Part shown: positions 37,545 through 45,435 of the stretch, in pieces
How the letters are laid out: each line of letters begins with the position of its first letter
How positions within the stretch are numbered: the first letter of the stretch is position 1
Virus record (IMG/VR): IMGVR_UViG_3300042554_003318
Location: 1 to 45,435 of that record
DNA length: 45,435 nt
Direction: 5' to 3' (one strand)
Source of the DNA: a virus
The notes under the pieces: generated by a model
Told to the model about the DNA's origin: nothing
Databases searched by the model: none
The model's input: only the letters and a program-made list of their open reading frames with translations
Translations under genes and position numbers: made by a program

Positions 37545-38346
37545 GCTTTTCCGTAGCGCCGGTTACCGGGCACCTTGCCGGTTGCGGCTTTTCGTTGAAC
37601 TCCTTTTTGTGCCAAAAGTTTTTCTTGTATGCGCCACCAAAAACATTCCTACTTAGATTGACCCACCGTGTACGCCAGGCATTGTCGTATTCTGCGATCT
37701 CAGATTCCCACTTTTCCCTTTTAAATGGTATTACTTGAAATATTGGCGTTCCTTTTTCTATTATGCCAGAAAAGTTGTTTTTCAAATAGAACGTGATTTC
37801 AGCTCTTTGGGGAAACGCATCAACGTCTATAATTGCAGACATTGTTAGGAATGGCAGGTCATATCTATTGAATGGGTGGGTTATAAGTATTGAATAGCCT
37901 TTTGGGACATTAAACTCAAATGGCTGTATCCAGAGGTAGGGATTGTTGTCATATCCATCTGGGTGGACGAATCCCTTCATCGCGGACGGGTGCCTTGGCG
38001 CTCTTACCGGCTCCCACGGGTTTTGACGAGGCCATTGAAAGGCAACATCACCCTCTCCACCTCGCTGAATGTCAATATCCATGTTAAGCTCCTGAATGTA
38101 TCCAGACGTAAATGCGTCAAGAATTGGTACACACCCTTTTACCGTGTGATCTCTTTCTTGAGTTCTTGGGTTAACGCCGTTGTTTCTATCTATTAGTGCT
38201 GGGATCTTCTTGTACCAGTCCGGAATGTAGTGCTTTGCTGGTCTCGGTGGAACATAGCCAGTTTCGTCAAGCACTTCGTTCTCTGGCCTAAAAACAATAA
38301 CTTTTGCGCTATTTATCTTCCTTGCAAGTCGGTTAAAAAAGTTCAT
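37519..38346 (-). CDS. Paralogue 2 of the PFKREKW family
   Basis: 275 residues. IPDWYKKIP, TVKGCVPILDAFTSGY, RHPSAMKG, PKGYSILITHPFNRYD, IIDVDAFP, GIIEKGTPIFQVIPFKREKW, YKKNFWHKKEF match paralogue 1 block by block while the segments between differ. N-terminus has a basic start (NRLARKINSAKVIVFRPE). It overlaps the thioredoxin-like gene by 4 bases (ATGA), and the 78-aa gene by 26. Same unknown function as the two others. Confidence 0.7.
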   Translation of the reverse strand: MNFFNRLARKINSAKVIVFRPENEVLDETGYVPPRPAKHYIPDWYKKIPALIDRNNGVNPRTQERDHTVKGCVPILDAFTSGYIQELNMDIDIQRGGEGDVAFQWPRQNPWEPVRAPRHPSAMKGFVHPDGYDNNPYLWIQPFEFNVPKGYSILITHPFNRYDLPFLTMSAIIDVDAFPQRAEITFYLKNNFSGIIEKGTPIFQVIPFKREKWESEIAEYDNAWRTRWVNLSRNVFGGAYKKNFWHKKEFNEKPQPARCPVTGATEKHGEQDNVR

Positions 38347-38918
38347 GACTTTTCACCAAGCAGCTTTTTTATCTCTGCAAGATCAGCCTTTATTTCCGCA
38401 AGCTCGGCGCTAAGTCCTTCTGCAAGTTCGGCAATCCCAGCATTGCTCTTGTCGTCACACCCTAGGCATGTTCCGACATTTTCTTCACGCTTTTCCCTGA
38501 CCGCCTTAAGAAGGTTTTCGTCAGCCCATCCCTCAAGCCCGGCCTTTTCATCAAAGAAATCTGTTAGGCCAAGACGCACCTCAATGTCAATGTATGCTTT
38601 TTCCCCCCAGCCAACAACTCGGTTTAATGGTGATCCATTGTGTGAAAATAGAAATACAGGGACACCGGAAACTCCTGCCGCCTGAGTGATATGACCGCTT
38701 TCTGCTGTTGATATTCTTACTACGGTCAATCCCCTAGCCGAGTATTTCTTTTCCAGCGCTTCAACCCATGGCTTGGACATCTCGCAATAATTGCAGCCGG
38801 AATCAAGAAGGAAATAATAGAGGACAGATCCTTTTTCCGCGTTTGCCTCTAAGACCTTATCCCATTCTGATTTTTCTGGCTTTGGGTTTGGAATGACCTG
38901 TGAAATGAATTGTCCCAT
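38343..38918 (-). CDS. Thioredoxin-fold protein with C-terminal coiled coil
   Basis: 191 residues. SGCNYCEMSKPWVEALEKKY carries C42-x2-C45, the active pair on a helix, followed by a strand TVVRIS, and cis-Pro GVSGVPVFLF (P87): thioredoxin/DsbA-type fold without the usual W-C-G-P-C. Two further Cys near 150 (GTCLGCDDKS). The last 40 residues are a coiled coil (AELAEIKADLAEIKKLLGE). It follows the Cys-rich fibre gene by 20 bases, so disulfide formation or isomerisation of that fibre is a natural guess. Confidence 0.82.
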   Translation of the reverse strand: MGQFISQVIPNPKPEKSEWDKVLEANAEKGSVLYYFLLDSGCNYCEMSKPWVEALEKKYSARGLTVVRISTAESGHITQAAGVSGVPVFLFSHNGSPLNRVVGWGEKAYIDIEVRLGLTDFFDEKAGLEGWADENLLKAVREKREENVGTCLGCDDKSNAGIAELAEGLSAELAEIKADLAEIKKLLGEKS

Positions 38919-38938
38919 GTTACCTCCCTGCTTATTTC

Positions 38939-40582
38939 TTATCCGACAATGATTCCGACGCTATCTCCGCCCAGTGATACATACTCAACATTGAACGTGT
39001 CAATACTATCAGTTTCGCCTGGGTTTGCCGTGCCGAGCGGGGCAACCCCAATCCCGTGACCGACGGCGGTCTGGTGGTCGCTCTGGCCCGACGCCTGCGT
39101 TCCAGAAGATAGCACAGATGTAGTCCACGAGGTATCGCTATAGACCTGGGCCACATAGTCTGAGCCCGTAGTCTCAACGTTAATCGCCTGCCATGCCTGC
39201 GTCGCACTTGTGTCGTCGTAGAGTGCGGCAGAGGTGTAGTGGTTTGTTCGTGTTCCAGCCGCAATTCGGTCAACCTTCAGCTTATAGCGATACTTGAAGT
39301 TATCCGTGCAGACCTCTACGGTCGTCAAGCACGGGTCGTAGCAATTTCCGCATGTGTTACACGCGTTAGTATTTCCGCCAGTTTCTGAGCAGATACATTC
39401 TCGGGTATATCTCTTCCCCGTTGTTCCGCATGATGTGCATGTCTGGTCGTCTCCTGGGCAGTTTGCCCCAGAGCATGGATTGGTTGCGTTCTGGACAGGG
39501 CTGCAGCTTGTTGTGCAGGGCCCAGTGTGTGTACCGCCGTCAACGCAAATATAAAACGAGAACTTGTTGCCCCCGCCCTCGTTTCCTCCGGTTGGGGCGT
39601 TATAGGAATATGTTGGGGCGTTATATGAAAATGCGTTATAGCTATATGTTGTGGCGTTATATGAAATTGCGTTGTATGTAGGTGAGTTATAGGAATAAGG
39701 ATTATAGAAACTTGGATTAACAGTGACTGGATTAAAGGTAACCGTATTATAGCTAATAGCATTATAGGTTGAGCCCTTGGGATTTCCACCGCTTTTGTAA
39801 TTTCCACCGCTTTTGTAATTTCCACCGCTGACATTTCCACCGCTGATATAGTTGCCACCCTTTTTGGTCCCTGGGCTGGCAAGGTTTCCGCCCTTCTGGT
39901 TCCCTCCACTCTCAACAAGGTTTCCGCCCTTCACGTTCCCAGGAGACGTCTTCAAGTTCCCAGGAACAACTGGATTAGTAAACGTTGGGTTAAAGTCAAA
40001 CTGAATCGTACAGACATCCGCAACGTTTCCGGTAAGCTGCGAGCAGTTTGCATCCCCACAAACATCCACAGACATATTTACATTGCCAAAGCTCCTTGAT
40101 GGAGTTGCGCCGCTGCACGAGCAGGTCCCATAGTTGGTATCGGCGCATCCACACGCCACAGTTGAGACATACGAGTTCGTGTCACTGGCCACATAGACAA
40201 CTGGGTTGACATTTCCTCCGCCGCATGCCACACAGTCTGTGCAGGTGTAGTTTCCGCCAACGCACTCGTTGTTACAGGTTTGAGAAAAAACATACCTTTC
40301 AGCGTGAACATAGGCAATCCAATAGTTGGTTGAATCCTCCACCCAGAAGGTGGCCCCGACACCATTGCCATGCGTTCCGCCAGACCCAGTGACGATGCCA
40401 ACCGTAGCGTCGGAGTTCGGAATCTCTACCCAGGCAACCCCACTAGAATCAGTGTTCTTGGCGGCGTTAGTATTTATCTCCCAAAGCGTTGGGTTCTGCC
40501 AGGCAAGATTCCCAGTGTCGGTAGACCCAAGGGTTCCCTGGGAGGTGTTCGTTCTGTTAAATGTGTCCGCTACAGTTGCCAT
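38939..40582 (-). CDS. Cysteine-rich tail fibre with GGN and YN repeats inserted in a jelly-roll
   Basis: 547 residues. N-term (DTFNRTNTSQGTLGSTDTGN, NYWIAYVHAERY) and C-term (FKYRYKLKVDRIAAGTRTNH, SDYVAQVYSDTSW, DSIDTFNVEYV) look like the two halves of one D-x-F-N-R-type jelly roll. Between them lie a Cys cluster (about 102-200), GGN repeats (about 210-270), S-Y-N-A-type repeats (about 270-330) and a second Cys cluster (about 345-427); about 26 cysteines in all. ATG overlaps the preceding fibre stop (TAATG). Surface-exposed adhesin is most likely. Confidence 0.78.
   Translation of the reverse strand: MATVADTFNRTNTSQGTLGSTDTGNLAWQNPTLWEINTNAAKNTDSSGVAWVEIPNSDATVGIVTGSGGTHGNGVGATFWVEDSTNYWIAYVHAERYVFSQTCNNECVGGNYTCTDCVACGGGNVNPVVYVASDTNSYVSTVACGCADTNYGTCSCSGATPSRSFGNVNMSVDVCGDANCSQLTGNVADVCTIQFDFNPTFTNPVVPGNLKTSPGNVKGGNLVESGGNQKGGNLASPGTKKGGNYISGGNVSGGNYKSGGNYKSGGNPKGSTYNAISYNTVTFNPVTVNPSFYNPYSYNSPTYNAISYNATTYSYNAFSYNAPTYSYNAPTGGNEGGGNKFSFYICVDGGTHTGPCTTSCSPVQNATNPCSGANCPGDDQTCTSCGTTGKRYTRECICSETGGNTNACNTCGNCYDPCLTTVEVCTDNFKYRYKLKVDRIAAGTRTNHYTSAALYDDTSATQAWQAINVETTGSDYVAQVYSDTSWTTSVLSSGTQASGQSDHQTAVGHGIGVAPLGTANPGETDSIDTFNVEYVSLGGDSVGIIVG
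39593..39850 (-). repeat. GGN and YN repeat-coding region
   Basis: Plus-strand TTTCCACCGCTTTTGTAA occurs twice in tandem (39783-39800, 39801-39818) with further shortened copies, encoding GGNYKS units; from 39593 to about 39770 the DNA codes for units such as YNAISYNATTYS. The AT-rich YN part contrasts with the GC-rich flanks. Repeat copy number is probably variable between related phages. Confidence 0.8.
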
Positions 40583-41982
40583 TAATAGGTCGCCTCCACC
40601 GTGACCGACAAGTCGGCCCCCGATGATCCCGCGCTGACAATCTCAACCTGAAGCGCATCGCCAATGGCAAGGGAGGTAACGGTGCTAAGGGATGTGGTGA
40701 CGACAGCGGCCCCTACGGTAGCGCTTGTATTGCCGTTGGTTGAGCCGTTCTTCACAAGGCGATAGGTTACGCCAGAGCCGCCGCCAGCATAGGCTCGAGC
40801 GTTGACAAGCGTGCAGGCGATGGGGGAGATAAACCTTGGTTGCTTTACTCCAGCAGTCAAGGTTCCAGCGATGTGGAATGAAATTGGCATACGAAGACCA
40901 TCAAGCTTTGTCTTGTCTGATGCGCTAAGGTAACCAGGAACAGACTGTGTTGCCTCCACAACACTTAGTGTATTTCCAGATTTGGAGAGTGCGGTTCCCG
41001 CAATAATGGACGCTGCGCCGGTGAATTGCTGCCACGACATAGAATCAGTTCCTACTTTAATAATTTCGCCTACCCCGGTTCCGATGTTCACTTGGATGTA
41101 TCCTTGGTTGCCATAATTTGTTCCGTTTAAAATGTATACTGCATCACCGGAATGCACGTAGTCAGCGGGAACGCCTCCGTCAAAATTAGCTGCTCTTGTG
41201 ATTCGCCACGGAGTTCCTGCGCTTCCAGCGTTGCTTACAACGTAGATTCCATTATGAACCTGATTAGTCGCTCCGATATATAGAAGCCGGTCATTTAGCA
41301 GCATCTGGTACCCGTCAACCGTTCCGATGGCTCCGTTCGTGTTTGATTCAATGTAGGCACCAACACCAGTCCCGCCGTCACCTCCTGCCGATCCAGCTGT
41401 GTAGGTGCCGTTGCTGATATTAGACGCCTGCGCTGCCTTTACGGCTACGTGCCAGTTAACTCCGGAAGCTAATGCGTCCACATACGCTTTCGTAGCAGCA
41501 TGCATGTCCTGAGTTGGGTCAACCCCAAGGGTGATTTGATTGACGGCAGTGTTTGCGCTTCCGTCCCTAAGGACGATTGTGTTGTTGTTAGCTGACGCAG
41601 TTGCAGTAGTTTGAGCATTAAGAACGGTTAGCGTGTTGCTGTTCCCGTCAATTGTCTTATTGGTCAGTGTCTGGGTGTCGCTTGTCCCGACAATGCTCCC
41701 AGAAACGCCGTGAGTTGTGGAAAGTCCGGCATGAGTGCTGACCTTGGTTGTTGCATCTGAGGCCGCAGAAGAAATAGCGTCTGACTCTGCCGTATCAGCC
41801 TTTGCCTGTGCCCCGTCTGGGCTTTCGGTTGAGAAAGGCAGGGACGTCCACGCAGTGCTGCCAGTTCCAATCTTGAACTGCTTGTTGGTGCTGTCGTAGC
41901 CAATCTCTCCGGCCGCAAGGGTAGGGTTAACAGAGGCCCAGTTTGCTGCGGTGTCCCTTCTTGGCTTAATAATGTTCGGCAT
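40582..41982 (-). CDS. Tail fibre with head-fibre-like N-terminus
   Basis: 466 residues. N-term MPNIIKPRRDTAANWASVNP and AGEIGYDSTNKQFKIGTGSTAW match the short-fibre/major tropism-determinant start; then a coil and TNKTI motif, then ATKAYVDALASGVNWHVAVKA and VHNGIYVVSNAG and SGDAVYILNGTN, then a beta C-terminus. It ends VTVEATY. ATAAT-type TAATG contact links it both to the Cys-rich fibre and to paralogue 3. Confidence 0.82.
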   Translation of the reverse strand: MPNIIKPRRDTAANWASVNPTLAAGEIGYDSTNKQFKIGTGSTAWTSLPFSTESPDGAQAKADTAESDAISSAASDATTKVSTHAGLSTTHGVSGSIVGTSDTQTLTNKTIDGNSNTLTVLNAQTTATASANNNTIVLRDGSANTAVNQITLGVDPTQDMHAATKAYVDALASGVNWHVAVKAAQASNISNGTYTAGSAGGDGGTGVGAYIESNTNGAIGTVDGYQMLLNDRLLYIGATNQVHNGIYVVSNAGSAGTPWRITRAANFDGGVPADYVHSGDAVYILNGTNYGNQGYIQVNIGTGVGEIIKVGTDSMSWQQFTGAASIIAGTALSKSGNTLSVVEATQSVPGYLSASDKTKLDGLRMPISFHIAGTLTAGVKQPRFISPIACTLVNARAYAGGGSGVTYRLVKNGSTNGNTSATVGAAVVTTSLSTVTSLAIGDALQVEIVSAGSSGADLSVTVEATY

Positions 41983-42755
41983 TACTTAAACTCTTTCCTT
42001 TGCCAAAAGAATCTTCGGTATACAGATGCAATATGGGTTTTGAACTTCAGTTCTGCTTTTTGATGCTTTTCAAGCATTTCTTGGTCAACTCCAATTTCCA
42101 TTTTCCATGACTCCCTTTTAAAGGGGATCACTTGAACAACTGGGGTTCCGGCAGGGATAATTCCCTCCCACTCCTTTTTCTCAACCACAAAAGGAAAATT
42201 TACACAGTTTGTGTAGGTGTCAGTATCAACGACCCCTGGGATCGCGGTGAAATATCCGTTGGGGTTGTTCATTGGGGGAACAAAAAGAGTAGAGTACCCA
42301 GGCGGCGTCTCAATTCTCCAAGGGTTTATCCACTTATGAACATCCCTTCCCTTGTACAGCGAAGCGAGTGGGTGTTCGCTTGCCTGACCGAATGCGTGAC
42401 CCTCCACGGCCTTCGAAGGGCTAACTCCTGAGCGCCAAGAAAACTGCCAGCCCCCGACATCATTTGAATCGCCTTCCTCCTTTGGCGCATCAATCTTTAC
42501 ATAAACATCCTGATGGGTAAGGAGAACATATCCAAGAGAGAGGCTGTCCAGCATGGGAACACATCTTTTAATGGTGGAGTTATAACTTGCATCTTGGCCG
42601 GAAAGCCTTTTTTCTTCTGGCTCAGCCCCATCATAACCGCCGTAGGCTGGCATCTTCCGGAACCAATCTGGTAGCTCTTTCCCAATTGGGCGCGGCCAAA
42701 ACTCTTCTAGGATTTTTGTGTCAGAAACAAACTTTATTACCTTATCCTTAGACAC
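41982..42755 (-). CDS. Paralogue 3 of the PFKREKW family, between two fibre genes
   Basis: 257 residues. LPDWFRKMP, TIKRCVPMLDSLSLGY, EHPLAS, PPGYSTLFVPPMNN, GVVDTDTY, IIPAGTPVVQVIPFKRESW, YRRFFWQRKEF align with paralogues 1 and 2. Its start and stop each share a base with a fibre gene (TAATG on both sides). Linkage to fibres rather than metabolism is therefore strong. Function unknown; a fibre chaperone, adaptor or modifying enzyme are candidates. Confidence 0.75.
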   Translation of the reverse strand: MSKDKVIKFVSDTKILEEFWPRPIGKELPDWFRKMPAYGGYDGAEPEEKRLSGQDASYNSTIKRCVPMLDSLSLGYVLLTHQDVYVKIDAPKEEGDSNDVGGWQFSWRSGVSPSKAVEGHAFGQASEHPLASLYKGRDVHKWINPWRIETPPGYSTLFVPPMNNPNGYFTAIPGVVDTDTYTNCVNFPFVVEKKEWEGIIPAGTPVVQVIPFKRESWKMEIGVDQEMLEKHQKAELKFKTHIASVYRRFFWQRKEFK

Positions 42756-44608
42756 TACGCGCTCCCTCCATCAATGGTTTCGTTGCTAATGTCGATATCG
42801 TACCATGACAAGGTTCCAGCCCCATCTGTTGCAAGCACGCGTCCAGCAAGGCCGGTTTGCGACGGGAGCAGGGCATTGGCTGCGTTGGCGGCTGTGGTCT
42901 GACCCGTTCCACCATATGCAATCCCAACGGCAGTCCCCTGCCAAACCCCAGTAGCAATAGTCCCGACAGATGTCAGCGAAGAGGCGGTTACACCCGACCC
43001 AAGGGTGCTTGCTGACAGAACGCTTGTGCTGTTAATCTTATAATCTGATCCCGTCGGAAGGTCAAGCGTTGTGCTTGTAATTGTTGCGGCAGTTGCTGGT
43101 GAGGTTGAGCCGTTCGGGACCAGCAGCACCTCCATCTTCCCGCCCAGGGCGGAGTCGGTCATGTTTTCGGTGGCTGAAACCCTAATGGTTGCCGATGGGC
43201 TTGAACCATACCCTGTTGCCCCATATCCAAAAGCAGCAACCTCAGCCATGGTGTCGCCAGATTGCGTTGCGGTTGGCGAGGCGGCGGTTCCACGAGACAC
43301 TCGAGAAATAAGCTTGCCGTGCTTTGATGTTCCATGACCGTCAAGGACTATTGCCGAATTTTGTCCGTCAGCGCTTACTGCTTGAATTCTTGTCTCCGAA
43401 GAAAGACCGCCGAGGCTCTGTGGTGATCCAGTGTTGTTATCAATTGTGACAGTTCCTGTCAATACCGCGCTTGCAGCATTTGGATACGGCGGGGTTAGCC
43501 AGTTAAGTCCAGTTGCCTCGGTAGAGTCCGCTACAAGGAGCTGACCGTTTGACCCCACAGACCTAATCGCTGGGGTGTCGTTTGCAGAGGCTGCGATGAT
43601 GTCGCCCTTCGCCCCGACAACTGATGCCTGAATTGCTCCAAGCGCCAGAGAGTTTGCTGCGTCAGCCAACGTATAAGTTGTTGAAACCGCCAGAGGGGTT
43701 GCTGCCACTGTTTCAGATGCGCTATTTGTTAGGCTGCTAAACTGAACAGCTACGCCAGTGCCGTCTATGGTAAGGCCTGTCCCTGTGTCAACTGCAACAG
43801 TTGTGCCTGTGACGGTTATTCCGCTGCCAGCATTGACTCCCGTATACTGATACCAGTCAAGGTCGTCGGTGCCAAGCTGGTGAACACCCCCCGCACTACC
43901 TTCCGAAATAAGGACAAATCCAGTTAGGTCGTTGGTTGTCCCGTATATAGAAAATACCGCATCTCCTGAAGACACTTGACCTGCGACATGGTTGTCTGAG
44001 TCGGTGGAACGGGTAAGAATCCAGTAGATAGCCCCAGTCCCTGCCTCGGTGATATTATAGATTCCATTGTGGACAGCGTTCACTTGATTTTTGATAAGGA
44101 CGCGTGAACCCTCGCTGTCGTTTGTCATGGTAACCCCGTCAATGACGAGGGCACCGTATGTTGTTGCGGTCAGCGTTGCGCCAACACCATACCCGCCAGA
44201 AGCATCTGCGGTTCCATTAGCGTAGCTTGGGCTATTCGGAAGCGCTGCCGCCGTTGTAAAGTCAACTGCCCCGTGCCAGTTCATTTGTGGGGCATAGGCG
44301 TCTACATATGCTTTAGTGGCAATAACTGTTGTATCTACCGCGACCTCATTTGCAGTAACGGTAATTCCGGTCCCAGCCCCAACATCAAGCGTTGCAGATC
44401 CGCTAGACGACCCCCCAGTAAGTCCGTTTCCGGCAACAACCTCTGTGATATCCCCGATTCCGCCGCCACCACCAACCTCAACCCAATCCGAGCCCGTATA
44501 CACGTAGATCGCGTCGTCTGACGTGTTGTAGTAGAGGTCGGCTTCTGACGGCGTTGAGGGCGCGCTGCTATAGCGCGGGAGATTTACCTTGTTGAGTAGC
44601 TTTGGCAT
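42755..44608 (-). CDS. Tail fibre
   Basis: 617 residues. MPKLLNKVNLPRYSSAPSTP and DLYYNTSDDAIYVYTGSDW at the N-terminus, a module ATKAYVDAYAPQMNWHGAV to VHNGIYNITEAGTG and SGDAVFSIYGTTND also found in the preceding fibre, then repeated beta strands, a Thr/Ala-rich shaft with NGGTG-like units, ending SWYDIDISNETIDGGSA. AGGAGGG lies at good spacing before ATG 44608. It probably trimerises and binds the host surface. Confidence 0.85.
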   Translation of the reverse strand: MPKLLNKVNLPRYSSAPSTPSEADLYYNTSDDAIYVYTGSDWVEVGGGGGIGDITEVVAGNGLTGGSSSGSATLDVGAGTGITVTANEVAVDTTVIATKAYVDAYAPQMNWHGAVDFTTAAALPNSPSYANGTADASGGYGVGATLTATTYGALVIDGVTMTNDSEGSRVLIKNQVNAVHNGIYNITEAGTGAIYWILTRSTDSDNHVAGQVSSGDAVFSIYGTTNDLTGFVLISEGSAGGVHQLGTDDLDWYQYTGVNAGSGITVTGTTVAVDTGTGLTIDGTGVAVQFSSLTNSASETVAATPLAVSTTYTLADAANSLALGAIQASVVGAKGDIIAASANDTPAIRSVGSNGQLLVADSTEATGLNWLTPPYPNAASAVLTGTVTIDNNTGSPQSLGGLSSETRIQAVSADGQNSAIVLDGHGTSKHGKLISRVSRGTAASPTATQSGDTMAEVAAFGYGATGYGSSPSATIRVSATENMTDSALGGKMEVLLVPNGSTSPATAATITSTTLDLPTGSDYKINSTSVLSASTLGSGVTASSLTSVGTIATGVWQGTAVGIAYGGTGQTTAANAANALLPSQTGLAGRVLATDGAGTLSWYDIDISNETIDGGSA

Positions 44609-44628
44609 CGGGCCCTCCTAGCGGGGGT

Positions 44629-45435
44629 TTACCCGATTATAACAACCCTGTACTGGTTGTTGCTTGGGGCGGAGGCAAAGTCCAGAACAACGGTACCGTT
44701 TGGGGTTCCTGTAGTCAATCCAACGGTGATGTCTGGGTATACCTTCTCGCCGTTAGAGGTCTGGAACACTTCGGCGACCACCCAAATGTTCCCAAGACCA
44801 TGAGAGATCGTGTAGGTCGTTGCCGTACCGTCGCCAAGTTGCGCGGTGTACTTCGTCGTTCCGCCAAGTGCCGCGAGTCCTGCGGCGGCAGTAGTCTGAC
44901 CAGTACCACCGTTGGCGATGGCAAGTGCGCCCGTAACCGCAGCGCTCTGCGCAAGGTTGATTGCGCCAAATGCTGGGGCGCCACCGGCTCCAGGAACCCG
45001 AAGAACCTGATCAGCAGTTCCTGCTGTGGTTGCATTGACAGCGCTTGTCCCGTTGCCGAGCAGTACGCCACCAGATGTCAGGGTGCTCGCGCCAGTACCG
45101 CCGTTTGCGACTGGAAGCGTGCCAGAAACTTCGCTTCCAAGGGCAATCGTGCTTGCGGTTGTCAGCGCATCGGTACCGCCAGTTGACTTAACGATACCAG
45201 CGGTGAATGTTGCAACACCAGTACCACCGCGGGCAACGCCAAGCGTGCCGCTGGTCAGCTTGTCGGTGCCGTGGTTTGGAATGTCTGAAGCAACAAGTGA
45301 TCGGAATGAAGGGGCAGAAGGCCCACCAGTTGCAGGACCAGCGAATACTGCGTTGTCTGCTGCAGTTGTGGCGCCAGTACCACCCTTGGCTACTGGAAGG
45401 GTTCCAGTTACTGTTGAAGTTGAGACATCAACAGC
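44629..45435 (-). CDS. C-terminal part of a tail fibre (5' end outside the window)
   Basis: An open minus-strand frame from the right edge to TAA 44629-44631. The deduced sequence has repeated NGGTG units (VANGGTGASTLTSGGVLLG, ANGGTGQTTAAAGLAALGG) typical of fibre shafts, then a small end domain (YTISHGLGNIWVVAEVFQ, NGTVVLDFASAPSNNQYRVV, ends I-I-G). A fourth fibre in the region; the N-terminus is not visible. Confidence 0.8.
   Translation of the reverse strand, partial: AVDVSTSTVTGTLPVAKGGTGATTAADNAVFAGPATGGPSAPSFRSLVASDIPNHGTDKLTSGTLGVARGGTGVATFTAGIVKSTGGTDALTTASTIALGSEVSGTLPVANGGTGASTLTSGGVLLGNGTSAVNATTAGTADQVLRVPGAGGAPAFGAINLAQSAAVTGALAIANGGTGQTTAAAGLAALGGTTKYTAQLGDGTATTYTISHGLGNIWVVAEVFQTSNGEKVYPDITVGLTTGTPNGTVVLDFASAPSNNQYRVVIIG

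Noticed and set aside
44602-45186. Plus-strand open frame of 194 codons with many Cys
   Set aside because: Antisense to the partial fibre gene, whose frame shows clear NGGTG repeats; the Cys are antisense of Ala codons (GCA).
1-45435. tRNA genes, integrase or attachment sites
   Set aside because: None recognised on reading; absence by eye is not proof, and a tRNA search would be needed.

Overview
The window is a stretch of a tailed double-stranded DNA phage genome with the gene content of a siphophage. It holds an HK97-type portal, a prohead protease and a major capsid protein. It also holds head-tail connectors, a tail tube protein, a frameshifted tail chaperone pair, a very long tape measure protein, several tail fibres and a holin/endolysin pair. 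The r1t-like holin, the C39-like cysteine peptidase lysin, and promoters with little or no leader suggest an actinobacterial host, but the host is inferred. No integrase, tRNA, rRNA, CRISPR array or host gene was seen. Terminase and DNA polymerase are missing. Both window edges cut genes whose 5' ends lie outside, so the window is part of a larger genome and not a closed circle.

Layout. Positions 1-126 hold the tail of a plus-strand gene. From 149 to 8131 everything is on the minus strand: a replication/recombination module (SSB, RusA, DnaC-like loader, a replication-initiation-like protein, a PD-(D/E)XK nuclease, a single-strand annealing protein, an HTH regulator and several tiny cysteine-rich or membrane ORFs), preceded by an HNH gene and the portal. 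From 8222 to 12859 the strand switches to plus: protease/scaffold fusion, capsid, a small capsid-adjacent gene, connector and head closure. From 12856 to the right edge everything is minus again: phosphoesterase, lysis genes, a tail tip/fibre with a self-cleaving S74 domain, tape measure, chaperones, tail tube and tail terminator, then an accessory and fibre region.

The accessory and fibre region (about 31-45 kb) is the most unusual part. A Pro/Thr/Glu-rich membrane protein sits with an XhlA-like protein and a two-TM protein. Upstream of these, tightly packed genes encode an FmdB-like zinc ribbon, a coiled-coil protein, a GlcNAc-transferase-like enzyme and an Fe(II)/2-oxoglutarate hydroxylase. 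A MidA/NDUFAF7-like methyltransferase and a thioredoxin-fold protein follow. Three paralogues of a family I cannot name are interleaved with these enzymes and with four fibre genes. One fibre has about 26 cysteines and GGN/YN repeats inserted in what looks like a split jelly-roll. Most of these genes overlap by 1-26 bases. My working hypothesis is a fibre or surface-protein modification cassette (hydroxylation then glycosylation, disulfide formation, methylation) with a three-paralogue accessory family.

Regulation visible in sequence includes two perfect 9-bp-arm palindromes at 4606-4629 and 31814-31838 that sit next to a shared motif. There are also good -35/-10 pairs at 14348-14376, 30844-30871 and 33544-33572, hairpin terminators at 11552, 14395 and 29826, a -1 frameshift heptamer at 29459-29465, and an SD-sequestering hairpin at 31339-31355. 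Coordinates of small genes and start choices come from reading the sequence directly. All family assignments are by eye, without database searches.
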